Source: Sva-07 sp963741755 (GTDB lineage: Bacteria; Actinomycetota; Acidimicrobiia; Acidimicrobiales; Ilumatobacteraceae). Taken from it: a stretch of DNA of 64,000 nucleotides. The notes below the pieces were generated by a model, which had not been told where the DNA came from, ran no database searches, and saw only the letters and a list, made by a program, of their open reading frames with translations. Position 1 is the first letter of the stretch. Each line of letters starts with the position of its first letter. The stretch is from positions 235,111 through 299,110 of the forward strand of contig CAVUJG010000006.1 of the NCBI GenBank assembly GCA_963741755.1. Direction: 5' to 3'. A program made the position numbers and the translations under genes. This document shows, piece by piece, positions 27,847 to 40,249 of this stretch.

Positions 27847-28715
27847 GCTCTGGGGTGGGCCTCGCGATAAGCAGCCGACAAACGTTCGCGGCTGACGTGG
27901 GTGTAGCGCTGGGTGGTGGCCACGTCGGTGTGGCCCAGCAATTCCTGAACGGCTCGCAGATCGGCACCGCCGTCGAGGAGGTGCGTGGCGAACGTGTGCC
28001 GCAGTGCGTGCGGATGGGTCGGGCTCGGTGATCGCCGGTCGACGATGCGCCGAACGTCGCGAGGCGTCAGCGGGCGGCCCCGCTCGTTGCCGAACAACAC
28101 GTCGCCGGCCTCCGGTGGCAGCACGTCGTGACGAATCGCCAGCCACCGTCGCAGCGCGGCGATCGCCGGTTCGCTGATGGGCACTCGCCGTTCCTTGGAT
28201 CCTTTGCCCCAGACGTTGGCGGCACCCGTGGTCACCGACACCGACGAGACCTGCAGCCCGCACAACTCGCCGACACGCAGGCCCGAGCCGTAGAGCAACT
28301 CGAGGACCGCGTCGTCGCGACGACGCCGCCAGTCGGGCTCGTCGTCGGCGAGCGGACCATCGAGCAAGCCACTGAGCTCGCGCTGATCGAGGACCCTCGG
28401 CAACCGGCCATTGCCGGCGGGCACCGACACGCCGCTGGTCGGATCGACCTCGACGACGTCGTTGGCGACGAGCCATCGGTAGTAACGGCGGATCGCCGCG
28501 GTCTTGCGGGCAATCGACCGTCGTGCGAATTGCCGTGTCGTCAGGTGAGCGAGGTACCGGCGCACCGTGGTCCGCTTGACCGCCGCCGGTTCGAGCAGGT
28601 CGCTTCGAGCACACCAGGCCGCGAACGACCTCACATCGGAGGTGTAGGCGGCCACCGTGTTGTCGGACAACGACGTCAACGCGTGCGCGAAGTCGTCGAT
28701 GCGCCAGGGGTCCAC
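27843..28715 (-). CDS. xerC: Tyrosine recombinase XerC-like
   Basis: A 290-residue site-specific recombinase. The N-terminal SAM-like domain (NTVAAYTSDVRSFAAWCA) binds the core; the catalytic domain has GSGLRVGELCGL (Arg), WGKGSKERRVPIS (Lys), HPHALRHTFATHLLDGGADL (His-Arg) and LGHTDVATTQRYTHVS (His and nucleophile Tyr). In the dprA-xer-whiG-rpsB context this is the chromosomal recombinase that resolves dimers, not a phage integrase. GTG start at 28715; the stop overlaps the whiG start. Confidence 0.88.
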   Translation of the reverse strand: MDPWRIDDFAHALTSLSDNTVAAYTSDVRSFAAWCARSDLLEPAAVKRTTVRRYLAHLTTRQFARRSIARKTAAIRRYYRWLVANDVVEVDPTSGVSVPAGNGRLPRVLDQRELSGLLDGPLADDEPDWRRRRDDAVLELLYGSGLRVGELCGLQVSSVSVTTGAANVWGKGSKERRVPISEPAIAALRRWLAIRHDVLPPEAGDVLFGNERGRPLTPRDVRRIVDRRSPSPTHPHALRHTFATHLLDGGADLRAVQELLGHTDVATTQRYTHVSRERLSAAYREAHPRA

Positions 28716-28763
28716 GGCGACGATGGTATTGCCCGCGGGGTTGCCACAGCGTGGATGGCCGCC

Positions 28764-29909
28764 TCATGCGAGATCCGCCCAGTCGTCGATCGCTTCGAAC
28801 CAGCCGGCGGTTTCGCGCAACCATCCGGCGTGTTCGAGCCGAGCGACCGCCATCGCGGTGTCGACCAGCGGGCCACCGATATGTTCCGACAACGCTTCCA
28901 GCGTCTGCGGCTGGGCTCGACAGGCATCGATCAATCGACGATCGGCAGCGCTCGGCAGCGACCGCGGATCGTGCCGGGCACGGCCCGCGCGGCGCCGATC
29001 GAGACCCAGCGCCATCAACACGTCGGCCGTCTCGGTCGCCGGTGTCGCCCCGTCGCACAACAGCTTGTTCGTGCCGAGCGCCGCCCGGCTCTGCAGCGCA
29101 CCGGGAACGGCGAACACCTCGACACCGCGTTCGGCAGCCTCACGCGCGGTGATCAGGCTCCCACCTCGCTCGCGACTCTCGACGACCACGAGCACCTCGA
29201 CGAGTGCGGCCAGGATCCGGTTGCGCAACGGGAACCGGAACGCGTCGGGCCCGGTGCCGGGAGGCCACTCGGAGATCAACGCACCACGAGCTGCGACCTG
29301 CTCCCAGAGTTCACCGTGCACTGCCGGGTACGGCCGGTCCGGGCCCGTGCCGACCACCGCCACCGGCCGCGCACCCTCGACGGCGAGTGCTCCGCGATGG
29401 GCCGCACCGTCGATCCCCTTGGCCAGGCCCGAAACCACCACCACCCCTTCGGCGGCCAGCTCGTAGCCGAATCGAGCGGCGGTCTCGCGTCCGCGCTGTG
29501 TGGCATTTCGCGTCCCGACGATCCCGACGCGACGCGCGTCGAGCACACCGAGATCGCCACGGACGAACAATGCGGCTGGCCGGCGAGGATCGTCGAGCAA
29601 GGCCGGCGGATACGAGGCATCTCCGGCGACGACCACCTCGATGCCACCGTCGAGGCACTGCTGCCACACCTGGTCGGGCTGACGACGGTCGCCGGAACGT
29701 CGCCACGCCGCCACCAGATCGGGCTCGCGGGCGAACAGCGTGGCGAACGGTTCGGGCGGTCGACAGCCGCCGGTCGCCACCGCAAACGCCTGCTCCGCGG
29801 ATCTGCTGGCCAGCAACCCGGACAACCGGTTGGTGGTCATCCGCTCGAATCCGGCCAACGACGCCACGAACGCTGCCTGCGGTATCGCACCGGCGGCGAC
29901 CGTGGTCAT
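28764..29909 (-). CDS. dprA: DNA-processing protein DprA
   Basis: A 381-residue RecA loader for incoming single-stranded DNA. The Rossmann core carries VGIVGTRNATQRGRETAARF, VVVSGLAKGIDGAAHRGAL, FPLRNRILAALVEVLVVVES and GSLITAREAAERGVEVFAVP. A C-terminal winged-helix-like domain follows (LEALSEHIGGPLVDTAMAVA). Its ATG overlaps the comM stop by 4 bp. With comM next door, this suggests a capacity for natural transformation or general recombination, though DprA also occurs in non-competent species. Confidence 0.92.
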   Translation of the reverse strand: MTTVAAGAIPQAAFVASLAGFERMTTNRLSGLLASRSAEQAFAVATGGCRPPEPFATLFAREPDLVAAWRRSGDRRQPDQVWQQCLDGGIEVVVAGDASYPPALLDDPRRPAALFVRGDLGVLDARRVGIVGTRNATQRGRETAARFGYELAAEGVVVVSGLAKGIDGAAHRGALAVEGARPVAVVGTGPDRPYPAVHGELWEQVAARGALISEWPPGTGPDAFRFPLRNRILAALVEVLVVVESRERGGSLITAREAAERGVEVFAVPGALQSRAALGTNKLLCDGATPATETADVLMALGLDRRRAGRARHDPRSLPSAADRRLIDACRAQPQTLEALSEHIGGPLVDTAMAVARLEHAGWLRETAGWFEAIDDWADLA

Positions 29910-31429
29910 GCTGCTCGTCCGTTCGGGAGCGACCGGGCGAACGTGGCACGGAACCGAAGCGCCATCGCGACGTCCTGCTCGTCGACGGTGAGTTCGAGAT
30001 GGCCGCGCAGATCAGCGATCGTCCGCGCCACCCGTCGGATCCGGTGATAGCCCCGACCGCTGAGCCGGTCGTGTTCGAGCTCGTGACGCAACAGCGCGGT
30101 CGAGCCCGCGTCGAGGCGAGCAACCGCATCGAGCTGATCGATTGCGAGCGCACTGTTGAGACCTCCCTGACGACTCACCGCCACGGCTCTCGCCGCGAGC
30201 ACTCGTTCGGCGACGACGGCCGTGCACTCCCCCGGTTCGTTGACCAGCAAGTCATCGACGGCCGGACGATGCACGGGCACGCGGAGGTCGAACCTGTCGA
30301 GCAGCGGACCCGACACCCGCCGTGCGTAGCGATGCAGCACGGCATCGCCGCAGACGCACGCCCCGGGTGCCCCGCCGCCGCAGGGACATGGGTTCATCGC
30401 GGCGACGAGCAGGAAGTCGGCGGGCAGCACCGCCCGGATTTCGGCGCGACTGACGTTGACCACATGCGATTCGAGCGGTTGGCGGAGTCCGTCGAGTACC
30501 GACGGCGCGAATTCGGCGAGTTCGTCCATGAACAGGATTCCGCCGTGCGCAATCGACACTTCTCCCGGCCGGATGAGCTGCGAACCGCCTCCGACCAGCG
30601 AGACCTGCGATGACGTGTGATGCGGTGCCCGGAACGGCGGCTCGCGCACGAGACCGCCGGGCGGCAACGCAATGCCCGACGCCGAATGGATCATCGTGAC
30701 CTCGAGCGCCCGATCGCGTCCCAGTGGTGGCAGGAGGCCCCGAAGCCGCGAAGCGAGCATCGTCTTGCCAGCGCCCGGTGGCCCGATGAACAGCGTGTGG
30801 TGGCCTCCTGCCGCTGCGATCTCCAATGCGTGACGCGCCACCGGCTGGCCCTGCACATCCGCGAGATCCGGGGGCGGACGACGACCGCAATCGATGCGTT
30901 CGACGCTGTCGTGGTCGGGCCACGGCGCCTCTCCTCGAAGTGCGTCGACGAGCTCACCGAGATTTGCGATGAGCCTGACGCGGCCCAGGGCGACGACGTG
31001 CGCCTCGACCGCACTCGGAATGGGCACCACCACGTCTCGTTCGCCGAGCGCACCGACCATCGGCGCAACTCCGTTGACCGGACGCAACGAGCCGTCGAGG
31101 CCGAGCTCACCGATGAACGCCGTGCCCTCGATCGCCTCGACCGGGATGACCTCGCTCGCCGCGAGCACGCCGACGGCAATGGCCAGGTCGAGTCCCGAAC
31201 CGGCCTTGCGATCACCCGACGGCGCCAAGTTGACCGTGATGCGGTGCTTGGGCCAGGGAAGCCCGCTGCTGAGCACTGCGGCGCGGGCGCGATCTCTCGA
31301 CTCGCGTATCGACGTATCGGGCAGGCCGACGAGGCTGAACCCCGGCAGCCCACCGGACACCTGCACCTCGACATGGACGAGATGCCCTTCTGCGCAGAAG
31401 AGCACCGCTGACGGGACGGATGCGAACAT
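29906..31429 (-). CDS. comM: YifB/ComM family Mg-chelatase-like AAA+ helicase
   Basis: A 507-residue AAA+ protein. N-terminal Lon-like domain (GLPGFSLVGLPDTSIRESRD, ITVNLAPSGDRKAGSGLDLA), Walker A GPPGAGKTMLASRL, FRAPHHTSSQVSLVGGG, Walker B ILFMDELAEF, and a zinc-type cluster CPCGGGAPGACVCG. ComM is a hexameric helicase that promotes branch migration during natural transformation. AGGAGG stands 6 bases before ATG 31429, so this is probably the first gene of the long minus-strand series. Confidence 0.92.
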   Translation of the reverse strand: MFASVPSAVLFCAEGHLVHVEVQVSGGLPGFSLVGLPDTSIRESRDRARAAVLSSGLPWPKHRITVNLAPSGDRKAGSGLDLAIAVGVLAASEVIPVEAIEGTAFIGELGLDGSLRPVNGVAPMVGALGERDVVVPIPSAVEAHVVALGRVRLIANLGELVDALRGEAPWPDHDSVERIDCGRRPPPDLADVQGQPVARHALEIAAAGGHHTLFIGPPGAGKTMLASRLRGLLPPLGRDRALEVTMIHSASGIALPPGGLVREPPFRAPHHTSSQVSLVGGGSQLIRPGEVSIAHGGILFMDELAEFAPSVLDGLRQPLESHVVNVSRAEIRAVLPADFLLVAAMNPCPCGGGAPGACVCGDAVLHRYARRVSGPLLDRFDLRVPVHRPAVDDLLVNEPGECTAVVAERVLAARAVAVSRQGGLNSALAIDQLDAVARLDAGSTALLRHELEHDRLSGRGYHRIRRVARTIADLRGHLELTVDEQDVAMALRFRATFARSLPNGRAA

Positions 31430-31752
31430 GCCAACCTCCTCGGGACGACGCGGCGAACCGCGAGCACATCGAGGAGGGGCGATGGGGCCCCACGACCCCG
31501 ACCGGGCCAGGGCCTCGGTCGTGGGACGCACTGTACCGACAGGGTGTCGCACACTTCCCGGGCGACCCCCGCCGACCATCCGCCGCACCCTCCCTGCGAT
31601 GAGCGAAACCGCCGTATGCGGTCGGTTCGCTCATCGCAACCACCGAGATCGACCCTTCGATGAGCGAACCGACCGGATACGCGCTTTTCGCTCATCGCAA
31701 CGAATCGGTGCTGCTGCCGGATCACGGGATGCGCGTGCGACAATGCTCACCC
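31430..31752. other. Intergenic region between comM and the lipoprotein gene
   Basis: About 320 bp without a credible gene. It holds the divergent promoters, a hairpin with arms CCCACGACC (31489-31497) and GGTCGTGGG (31517-31525) 60 bp upstream of comM, and the family C palindrome pair at 31597-31697. The hairpin could act in the comM leader. Short open frames here start inside the palindromes and look incidental. Confidence 0.6.
31597..31697. repeat. Palindromic element, family C, pair 3
   Basis: Copies 31597-31636 and 31658-31697, again beginning 61 bp apart. The core of the first copy is in the opposite orientation to the other copies, yet the CAAC tail is on the same side. The second copy has a changed core (CGCGCTT) but intact outer arms. 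Confidence 0.87.
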
Positions 31753-32262
31753 GTGGTGACCATCCGCTTCGAACCTCCGCGCCGAACGACGGCGTTCGCT
31801 GCGGCAGCGATCGTGACGGCGCTCACCGCGCTGAGCGCGTGCGGTGGCGACGAGACGCCGAGCGCGGAGCGGTTCTGCGGCGAAGTCGCGGCGAACAAGG
31901 AAGCGCTCACCAGTCCGCAACTGCTCTACGCCGACGACATCGAACCACTGCTCGACCTGTACCGCAGCATCGGCGCGCTCGCCCCGCTCGGCGTCGAGGA
32001 CGATTGGAACCAGCTCGTGTCGGTCTACGAGACCGCGAGCACCGTCGTCGTCGGCGACCCGGAATCCGAGCAGGCGGCGCTCACCGCTGCCTACGCCAGC
32101 GAGAAGTCAGCTGCGGCCGTCGAGACCTGGCTGATGGCGAACTGCGCCGTCGACATCGGCCCCGTCTTCACGATCGTGCCCCAGGGACCGGTGACCATCA
32201 CCATTCCGCCGGACGGCACCGTGGCGCCGGATGCCACGACGGCGCCGACGTCGGTTCCGTGA
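31753..32262 (+). CDS. Small secreted lipoprotein, function unknown
   Basis: About 169 residues. Signal peptide with FAAAAIVTALTALSACGG: lipobox LSAC. The mature part has ERFCGEVAANKEALTSPQLL and a helical body with two further Cys residues, then a low-complexity C-terminus rich in Thr, Pro and Ala (TTAPTSVP). Start uncertain: GTG 31753 or 31756 fits a normal signal peptide; an ATG at 31729 is possible. I do not recognise the domain. Convergent with clpP, with 9 bp between the stops. Confidence 0.68.
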   Translation: MVTIRFEPPRRTTAFAAAAIVTALTALSACGGDETPSAERFCGEVAANKEALTSPQLLYADDIEPLLDLYRSIGALAPLGVEDDWNQLVSVYETASTVVVGDPESEQAALTAAYASEKSAAAVETWLMANCAVDIGPVFTIVPQGPVTITIPPDGTVAPDATTAPTSVP

Positions 32263-32271
32263 CCGACCGGA

Positions 32272-32865
32272 TCAGGCGATCTCGCCGCGACGCAGGATGA
32301 CCTTGTCGACGAGGCCGTAGTCACGGCCTTCCTCGGCGGTGAACCAGCGGTCGCGCTCGGAGTCGGCCTGGATCTGCTCGAGCGTCTGGCCCGAGTGCTC
32401 GGCGATCAAGGTGGCCATGCGCAGCTTCGTGTAGCGCAGCTGCTCGGCCTGAATGGCGATGTCGGACGCTTGTCCGCGCAGGCCGGCGAGCGGCTGGTGC
32501 ATCATGATGCGGGCGTTCGGCAGCGTGTAGCGCTTGCCGGCGGCACCGGCCGTCAGGAGGAACTGCCCCATCGACGCAGCGAGTCCGAGGCACACGGTTG
32601 CGACGTCGCAGCCGACGAACTGCATCGTGTCGTAGATCGCCATGCCGGCGGTCACCGACCCACCCGGGCTGTTGATGTAGAGCCAGATGTCCTGGTTCGG
32701 ATCTTCACCCTCGAGGTAGAGCAACTGGGCGCAGATCTGGTTGGCGATCTCGTCGTTCACGTCGGAGCCCAGCATGACCACCCGGTTCTTCAGGAGGCGG
32801 TCGAAGACGGCCGAACGAGGATCGAATCCGCCCTCGAGTGCTGCTGGTTGCATGAGTTCCGACAT
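32272..32865 (-). CDS. clpP: ATP-dependent Clp protease proteolytic subunit
   Basis: A 197-residue serine protease subunit. The catalytic triad is visible: Ser in CLGLAASMGQFLLTAG, His in RIMMHQPLAG and Asp in ERDRWFTAEEGRDYGLVD. YINSPGGSVTAGMAIYDTMQ is the substrate-channel block. It assembles into heptameric rings and degrades proteins delivered by ClpX or ClpC, including tmRNA-tagged ones. Actinobacteria usually have clpP1-clpP2 in tandem upstream of clpX; here one copy stands alone, without tig, clpX or a second clpP. Confidence 0.93.
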   Translation of the reverse strand: MSELMQPAALEGGFDPRSAVFDRLLKNRVVMLGSDVNDEIANQICAQLLYLEGEDPNQDIWLYINSPGGSVTAGMAIYDTMQFVGCDVATVCLGLAASMGQFLLTAGAAGKRYTLPNARIMMHQPLAGLRGQASDIAIQAEQLRYTKLRMATLIAEHSGQTLEQIQADSERDRWFTAEEGRDYGLVDKVILRRGEIA

Positions 32866-32932
32866 GGTCCGCAGGCTATCGGTCCCGACCGCGAGCGAAT
32901 CACGAGCACGACGTCCGCACTACCGTCACAGC

Positions 32933-34169
32933 ATGGCCGTCACTGCGAAATTCGTTCCCGACCGGATCGATCTACTCCCGAACACGCCTGCGACGATGAC
33001 GCTGCGGCTCTACAACGGCCACGAGGAACGGCGCGAGGTGTCACTGACCACGTCGGGAACGCTGGCCGACCATGTACGCCTCGACTCGGCGATCGTCACG
33101 ATCGACCCCAACCAGATCGTCGACCTCCAGGTCGCCGTCTTCGCTCCGCCGACCCTCCAGGCCGGGACGTACACGATCGACGTCCAGGCGACCGTCGCCA
33201 CAGGAGGCGCACCGTCACCGGAGGCAGCGAACAGCGGGCCGCCGACGGCACCCGAGGTCGTCGTCGCCAACGGAACCGCCGAGATCAGCGCCCACAGCGA
33301 CTACACCATCGCACTGCAGCCGGTGATGTCGAGGGGGGCGCGAGGCGGGCGTCACACCGTCCGAGTCGCCAACACCGGCAACGTGGCACTCTCGCTCGAA
33401 CTGTCACCCGACGGGGTCGACGACGAGCAGCTGAGCGTCTCGGTCGAGCCTTCGTCGATGAGCGTCGCGCCGGGCCTGACCAGCGACGCCACCGTCCGCG
33501 TCACCCCGGCGGCGACGTACTGGAGCGGACCCAAACAGGACCACGTCGTCGCACTCAACGCCACCTCCGAGACCGGCCGCACCGACGCGTTGGTCGGCGC
33601 CTACCAGCAGCGACCGAAGCTGCCCAACTGGGTCGGCCCGGCTGCCGCCGGTGCGTTCGCCGCGCTCGTGCTGGGCGCAATCGCCTGGTTTGCCTTCGCT
33701 CGACCGTGGGTGCAGGACACCGCCGACGAGGCGGCCGCCGAAGCGATCGAACTCGACCGTGCGGCGTTGCAGGTGCGCATCGAGGAGCTCGAGGCCGCGG
33801 CCGCCGAGGCCGAAGAGCTGCCGCTCGGCACGCCCATCGACATCCGGCTCGCAAGTGGAGCCGACCGGTGGCAACACCGAGCAGGACGCCGCCGACGTCG
33901 ACTCGGACACGATCGTGTCGATCACCGACATCGTGTTCCAGAACCCGAGCGGCGCGGTGGGCACCGTGTCGTTGCAGCGAGGCGACGAGGTCCTGCTGAG
34001 CTCGGAGCTGGCGAACTTCCGCGACTTCGATCTTCACTTCGTCGCCCCGTACCAGTTCGACGACGGCGACGAGATCGTGCTCTCCGTCGAATGCCGCACC
34101 CCTGGGGCTGGGGCCAGCACCTGCCCGGTTGCAGCGTCACTCGTCGGGTTCGTCGACGAGGTCGACTGA
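32933..34169 (+). CDS. Single-pass membrane protein with Ig-like domains; one frameshift near 33862
   Basis: About 412 residues if corrected. Two beta-sandwich domains of CARDB/NEW3 type (VPDRIDLLPNTPATMTLRLY, VRVANTGNVALSLELSPDG) precede one membrane helix (GAFAALVLGAIAWFAF, about residues 240-256), a short coiled coil (AALQVRIEELEAAAAEAEEL) and a further beta-rich domain (DTIVSITDIVFQNPSGAVG). The last domain is in another frame after about 33862. Arrangement suggests an envelope-anchored or intracellular scaffold; no enzymatic motif is seen. Confidence 0.7.
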
Positions 34170-34190
34170 GCCTCGCTCGGCGCCGGCGTG

Positions 34191-36480
34191 TCAGCGTCCG
34201 ATGGCGCTGCTGCGCAGTGCGGCATCGGTCGAAGCGTTTCCGCGTGTCGACACCAGCAGCTCGGCGGACACCTCGTCGAACGCGTCGAGCTGTCCGTTGA
34301 CGGTGAGCAACGCCGGCCCCGTCGGCGTGCGCGGTAGCACGACGACGACGTGAACAAAGTTGCCGTCGGCATCGACGATCACGGATTCCGCGGACACAAC
34401 GCCGGGCTGCATCAGCTCGACGGTCGATCCGGCGGGGAAGCCGGTGCCGAACACCGCAACGGTCTGTCCGGCGCCTGCCACGGCCGGCAGGAGGTCGAGC
34501 GTGGGTGCGGCGACTCCTTCACCGGAGAGCGCCGCAGTGACCACCGAGCCGTCATCGAGCTGGAACGCCGCCGAGCCCGCAGCGGGTCCCACCGCGATCG
34601 GTGTGAATTGCACCTCGACGGAGCACGACGCCGCCGGAGCGATCGCAATGCCCGAGCACGCGTCGGTGACGAGCGAGAACACGCCGGGCACGTCGACCGT
34701 CACGGAGCTCACGCGAAGGGTTGACGTGGTCGCGTTGGTGAGGGTGACCGGGGCCGTGCGACGTCCGGCGTCGACGACCGTCGGGGCGAACGCGACCGGC
34801 GACGCGAACGGGCTCACGTCGGGCACAACGGGCTCGAACGTGCGGGAGGTGGTGGTGGACGACGAGCGCCGCGGGACGGTGGTCGCCGGAGCCGTCGGGA
34901 ACGAGCCGCCGGTGCTCGGGAATCGGGGAATGATCGGCGTCGCCGGCACCGTGGTCCCCGGCACCGTCGGCAGGGCGGCAACCTCCTCGTCGGTCGTCGG
35001 GGGCGTGGCCGGCGGAGTGGTGGGCGGCGTCGTCGGGACGGTTGGGACGTCGTCGTCGTGGTGGTCGTGGTGGTTGTCGTCGTGTCGACCACCTCGACCT
35101 CCGACGAGCGGCGGTCGACCGCCCAGACCGACGGGGTGACCTCCGGCGGGTCTGTCGGGAGCTCCTCTGGGTCGATCTCTACGTCCTGGGCGTCGATCGG
35201 GGTCTCGGGTGTTGCCGTCGGATCGAGCGGCTCGGCGGCCAGGTCGGTCGCACTCGCGAAGATCAGCCAGCGACCGTGCTGCGAGATCGAGAGGCGACCG
35301 ACCGGTTGTCGCGTCGGCGAGTTCGGCGATGCGCTCATCGGTCGTCGTCGTCCCGTCCGACGACAGCACTCGGATGCCGTCGCCTCGCTGATAGACGACG
35401 TGGTTCCCGTCGGCGGAGAGCGCCGGGCGGGTGGCGTCGTCGACGAGGATCTGGGCGGTGCCTGCCGTGCGATCGACCCCCACCACGAACGGAACGATCG
35501 GCGTCGCGCTCACCGACCACGGCGAGATCGAGCGACGCCGACTCGAAGACCACGAACGAGGCGTCGGCGGTGATCGTCGGCGACGTGGAATCGGCCGGGC
35601 CGGGGTCGCCGGACGGCATCGTCGACACCACCTCGGGGTCGACGTCGGGCGTGAGGCTCGACCAGCAGGTACACATTGGCGGGCAGTGGCTCGTACGGAG
35701 CATCGCCCGGGCCGGCGACGAAGACGACCGTGGTGCCGTCGGCCGACACGTCGACGTCGGGCCCGTCACGATCGGAGGCGCGGTGTCCGATGCCGGAGCG
35801 TCGGACACCGGCGCGAACGCGTCGGCGAGTTCGTGGACGCCGTCGATCGGGTCCAGCACGTAGCGGCGAATCTCGGTGCCGGTCGACCACACGATCGTGG
35901 AACCGTCGAACGACAACGCCGGTGCACTCAACGGGGCGATGTCGCCTCCGGGAGCTCCGGGAGTCCGGACTCGGGAACCTCGAGTGGCTCGGTGGCATCA
36001 GGAACCAGCCGGGACCGCGGGAACTTCCGGGGTCTCGAGGACATCGACGACGCTGCCGACCGGCAACTCGGCCGGCGCCGGCGCGGCGGTGCAGCGGTCG
36101 ACGACGGTCAGCTCGATGCCGAACTCGCGCTGCGCCGAGTAGGCGACCACACATCCGTTGCCGCTGATGCCGGGCGCCGCACTGTCGATCTCGGCGACGG
36201 GGCGGCTCGTGTCGCCGACGCGGTCGCGGATCCACACCCTCCGGCCATCGGGCGTCGTCACCTCGTAGGCGACGACGCCACCGGTGTCGGAGATCGCCTG
36301 CGACACGTCAGCGGGGAGCTCCTGGCTCGACCCCTCCGAGTCGACGGAGACGAGCTCGACCACGATCGGATCGCTGGCAGTCTGGGCGCCGGTCGTGGAC
36401 GCATACGCGCTGAACAGGCCGACGGTGACGACGGCTGCTGCACCGAGAGCCCGTCTGCGGCCCCGGCTCGGCGTTGAGAC
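34191..36480 (-). pseudogene. Secreted multi-domain protein (propeller-like, ASH and IPT domains), many frameshifts
   Basis: Pieces in different frames join into one secreted protein of about 750 residues. Signal-like region GAAAVVTVGLFSAYASTTGA; TolB/propeller-like strands (DGRRVWIRDRVGDTSRP, ALSFDGSTIVWSTGTEI, ALSADGNHVVYQRGDG, ISQHGRWLIFASATDL); a Thr-run and Pro/Thr linker near 35040-35080; an ASH/choice-of-anchor domain (SCSVEVQFTPIAVGP); an IPT fold (VAVFGTGFPAGSTVELM). At least five frame changes occur between about 36000 and 35040, and no normal start codon is in frame at the 5' end. Either decayed or badly mis-sequenced. Function unknown. Confidence 0.6.
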
Positions 36481-36516
36481 TTCAGGCGTACCTCCCAGGG
36501 TAACGCCGCCAGGCGG

Positions 36517-37904
<1,388 letters not shown>

Positions 37905-37912
37905 CGTTGCGC

Positions 37913-39472
<1,560 letters not shown>

Positions 39473-39499
39473 TCTGTCAAGAGATCGGCCTCAGCGCGT

Positions 39500-39534
39500 C
39501 GACGTACATCTGGTGTCTGACACCTGATGTACGT
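39500..39534. repeat. Palindromic element, family A, copy 2
   Basis: Arms GACGTACATC and GATGTACGTC around GGTGTCTGACACC. It lies between the start of the PLP operon and the end of the DUF2461 gene; the DUF2461 stop codon (39534-39536) overlaps its end. Confidence 0.78.
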
Positions 39535-40196
39535 CAGAACGGGCGGTCGTCGGGCGGGAGGGTGCTGGGGCCGACGTGAGCATCGAGCCAGGCGCACAGC
39601 TCTGCGGCGCCGGTCCACGAGTCGCGAATCCGCTTGGCGGCGCCCTTGGTGTGGATCCACTTCGGTGCACCGAACTCCTGCACCGCGATCAGACCCTTGC
39701 GACGAAGCAGCTCGATACGGGGATGATCCTTCGGGTACCCACGCGGCGCCGTCTTCAACGAGTCGATGGCGCTGATCGAATACTTCTTGCGTTCGGCCTC
39801 GGCCACGAGCGCAGCCAACTCGGAACCCGTGGCGTCACCGTCGATCCCCTGCCGGAACCGTTCGAGCTGGTCCTTGGCCATGGCGTAGTAGCCCGCACCG
39901 ACCATCAGACCGGTGGCCGAGAACTGGACGTAGTGGCCGGCACCACCCTCCGACTCGCCGTAGGCGCCTTGCGCTGTCTTGTACGGCGGCTTGTTCTTCG
40001 AGAAGCGCACGTCGTTGTACGGGCGGAACATGTGGAACGGTCCGAAGTCGGCGAGTTCCTCGGTGAGCTCGACCATGGGCTGCTTGACGAACGCGTCGAA
40101 ACGCGCCTTGTTCGCCTGCCAGAACGACTTGGAGTTGTCGGCCTCGAGCTGCTCGTAGAACTCGATGCCCTCGACCGGAAAGCCCGCGAACGCCAT
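39534..40196 (-). CDS. DUF2461 (TIGR02453) family protein
   Basis: A 220-residue protein of a widespread uncharacterised family. Diagnostic stretches are FYEQLEADNSKSFWQANKAR, FGPFHMFRPYNDVRFSKNKP, PYKTAQGAYGE and GYYAMAKDQLERFRQGIDGD; the C-terminal half has LKTAPRGYPKDHPRIELLRR. Full length. No catalytic function is established for the family. It is divergent from the HerA-like ATPase gene with about 53 bp between the starts. Confidence 0.88.
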   Translation of the reverse strand: MAFAGFPVEGIEFYEQLEADNSKSFWQANKARFDAFVKQPMVELTEELADFGPFHMFRPYNDVRFSKNKPPYKTAQGAYGESEGGAGHYVQFSATGLMVGAGYYAMAKDQLERFRQGIDGDATGSELAALVAEAERKKYSISAIDSLKTAPRGYPKDHPRIELLRRKGLIAVQEFGAPKWIHTKGAAKRIRDSWTGAAELCAWLDAHVGPSTLPPDDRPF

Positions 40197-40249
40197 CCCC
40201 GAACCGTACCCGTGTCGCGATCGACGTCGGACCGCTACTGTCGCCGCGC

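Noticed and set aside
27843..28715. Tyrosine recombinase as sign of a mobile element
   Set aside because: It is embedded in the conserved dprA-xer-whiG-rpsB block, overlaps whiG by 4 bp and has no att-like repeats, so it is the chromosomal Xer protein.
35040..35090. Microsatellite-like run of Thr codons (GTC/GTG repeats on the plus strand)
   Set aside because: It encodes a Thr-rich linker of the secreted propeller-like protein; similar linkers occur in three other surface proteins of the window.
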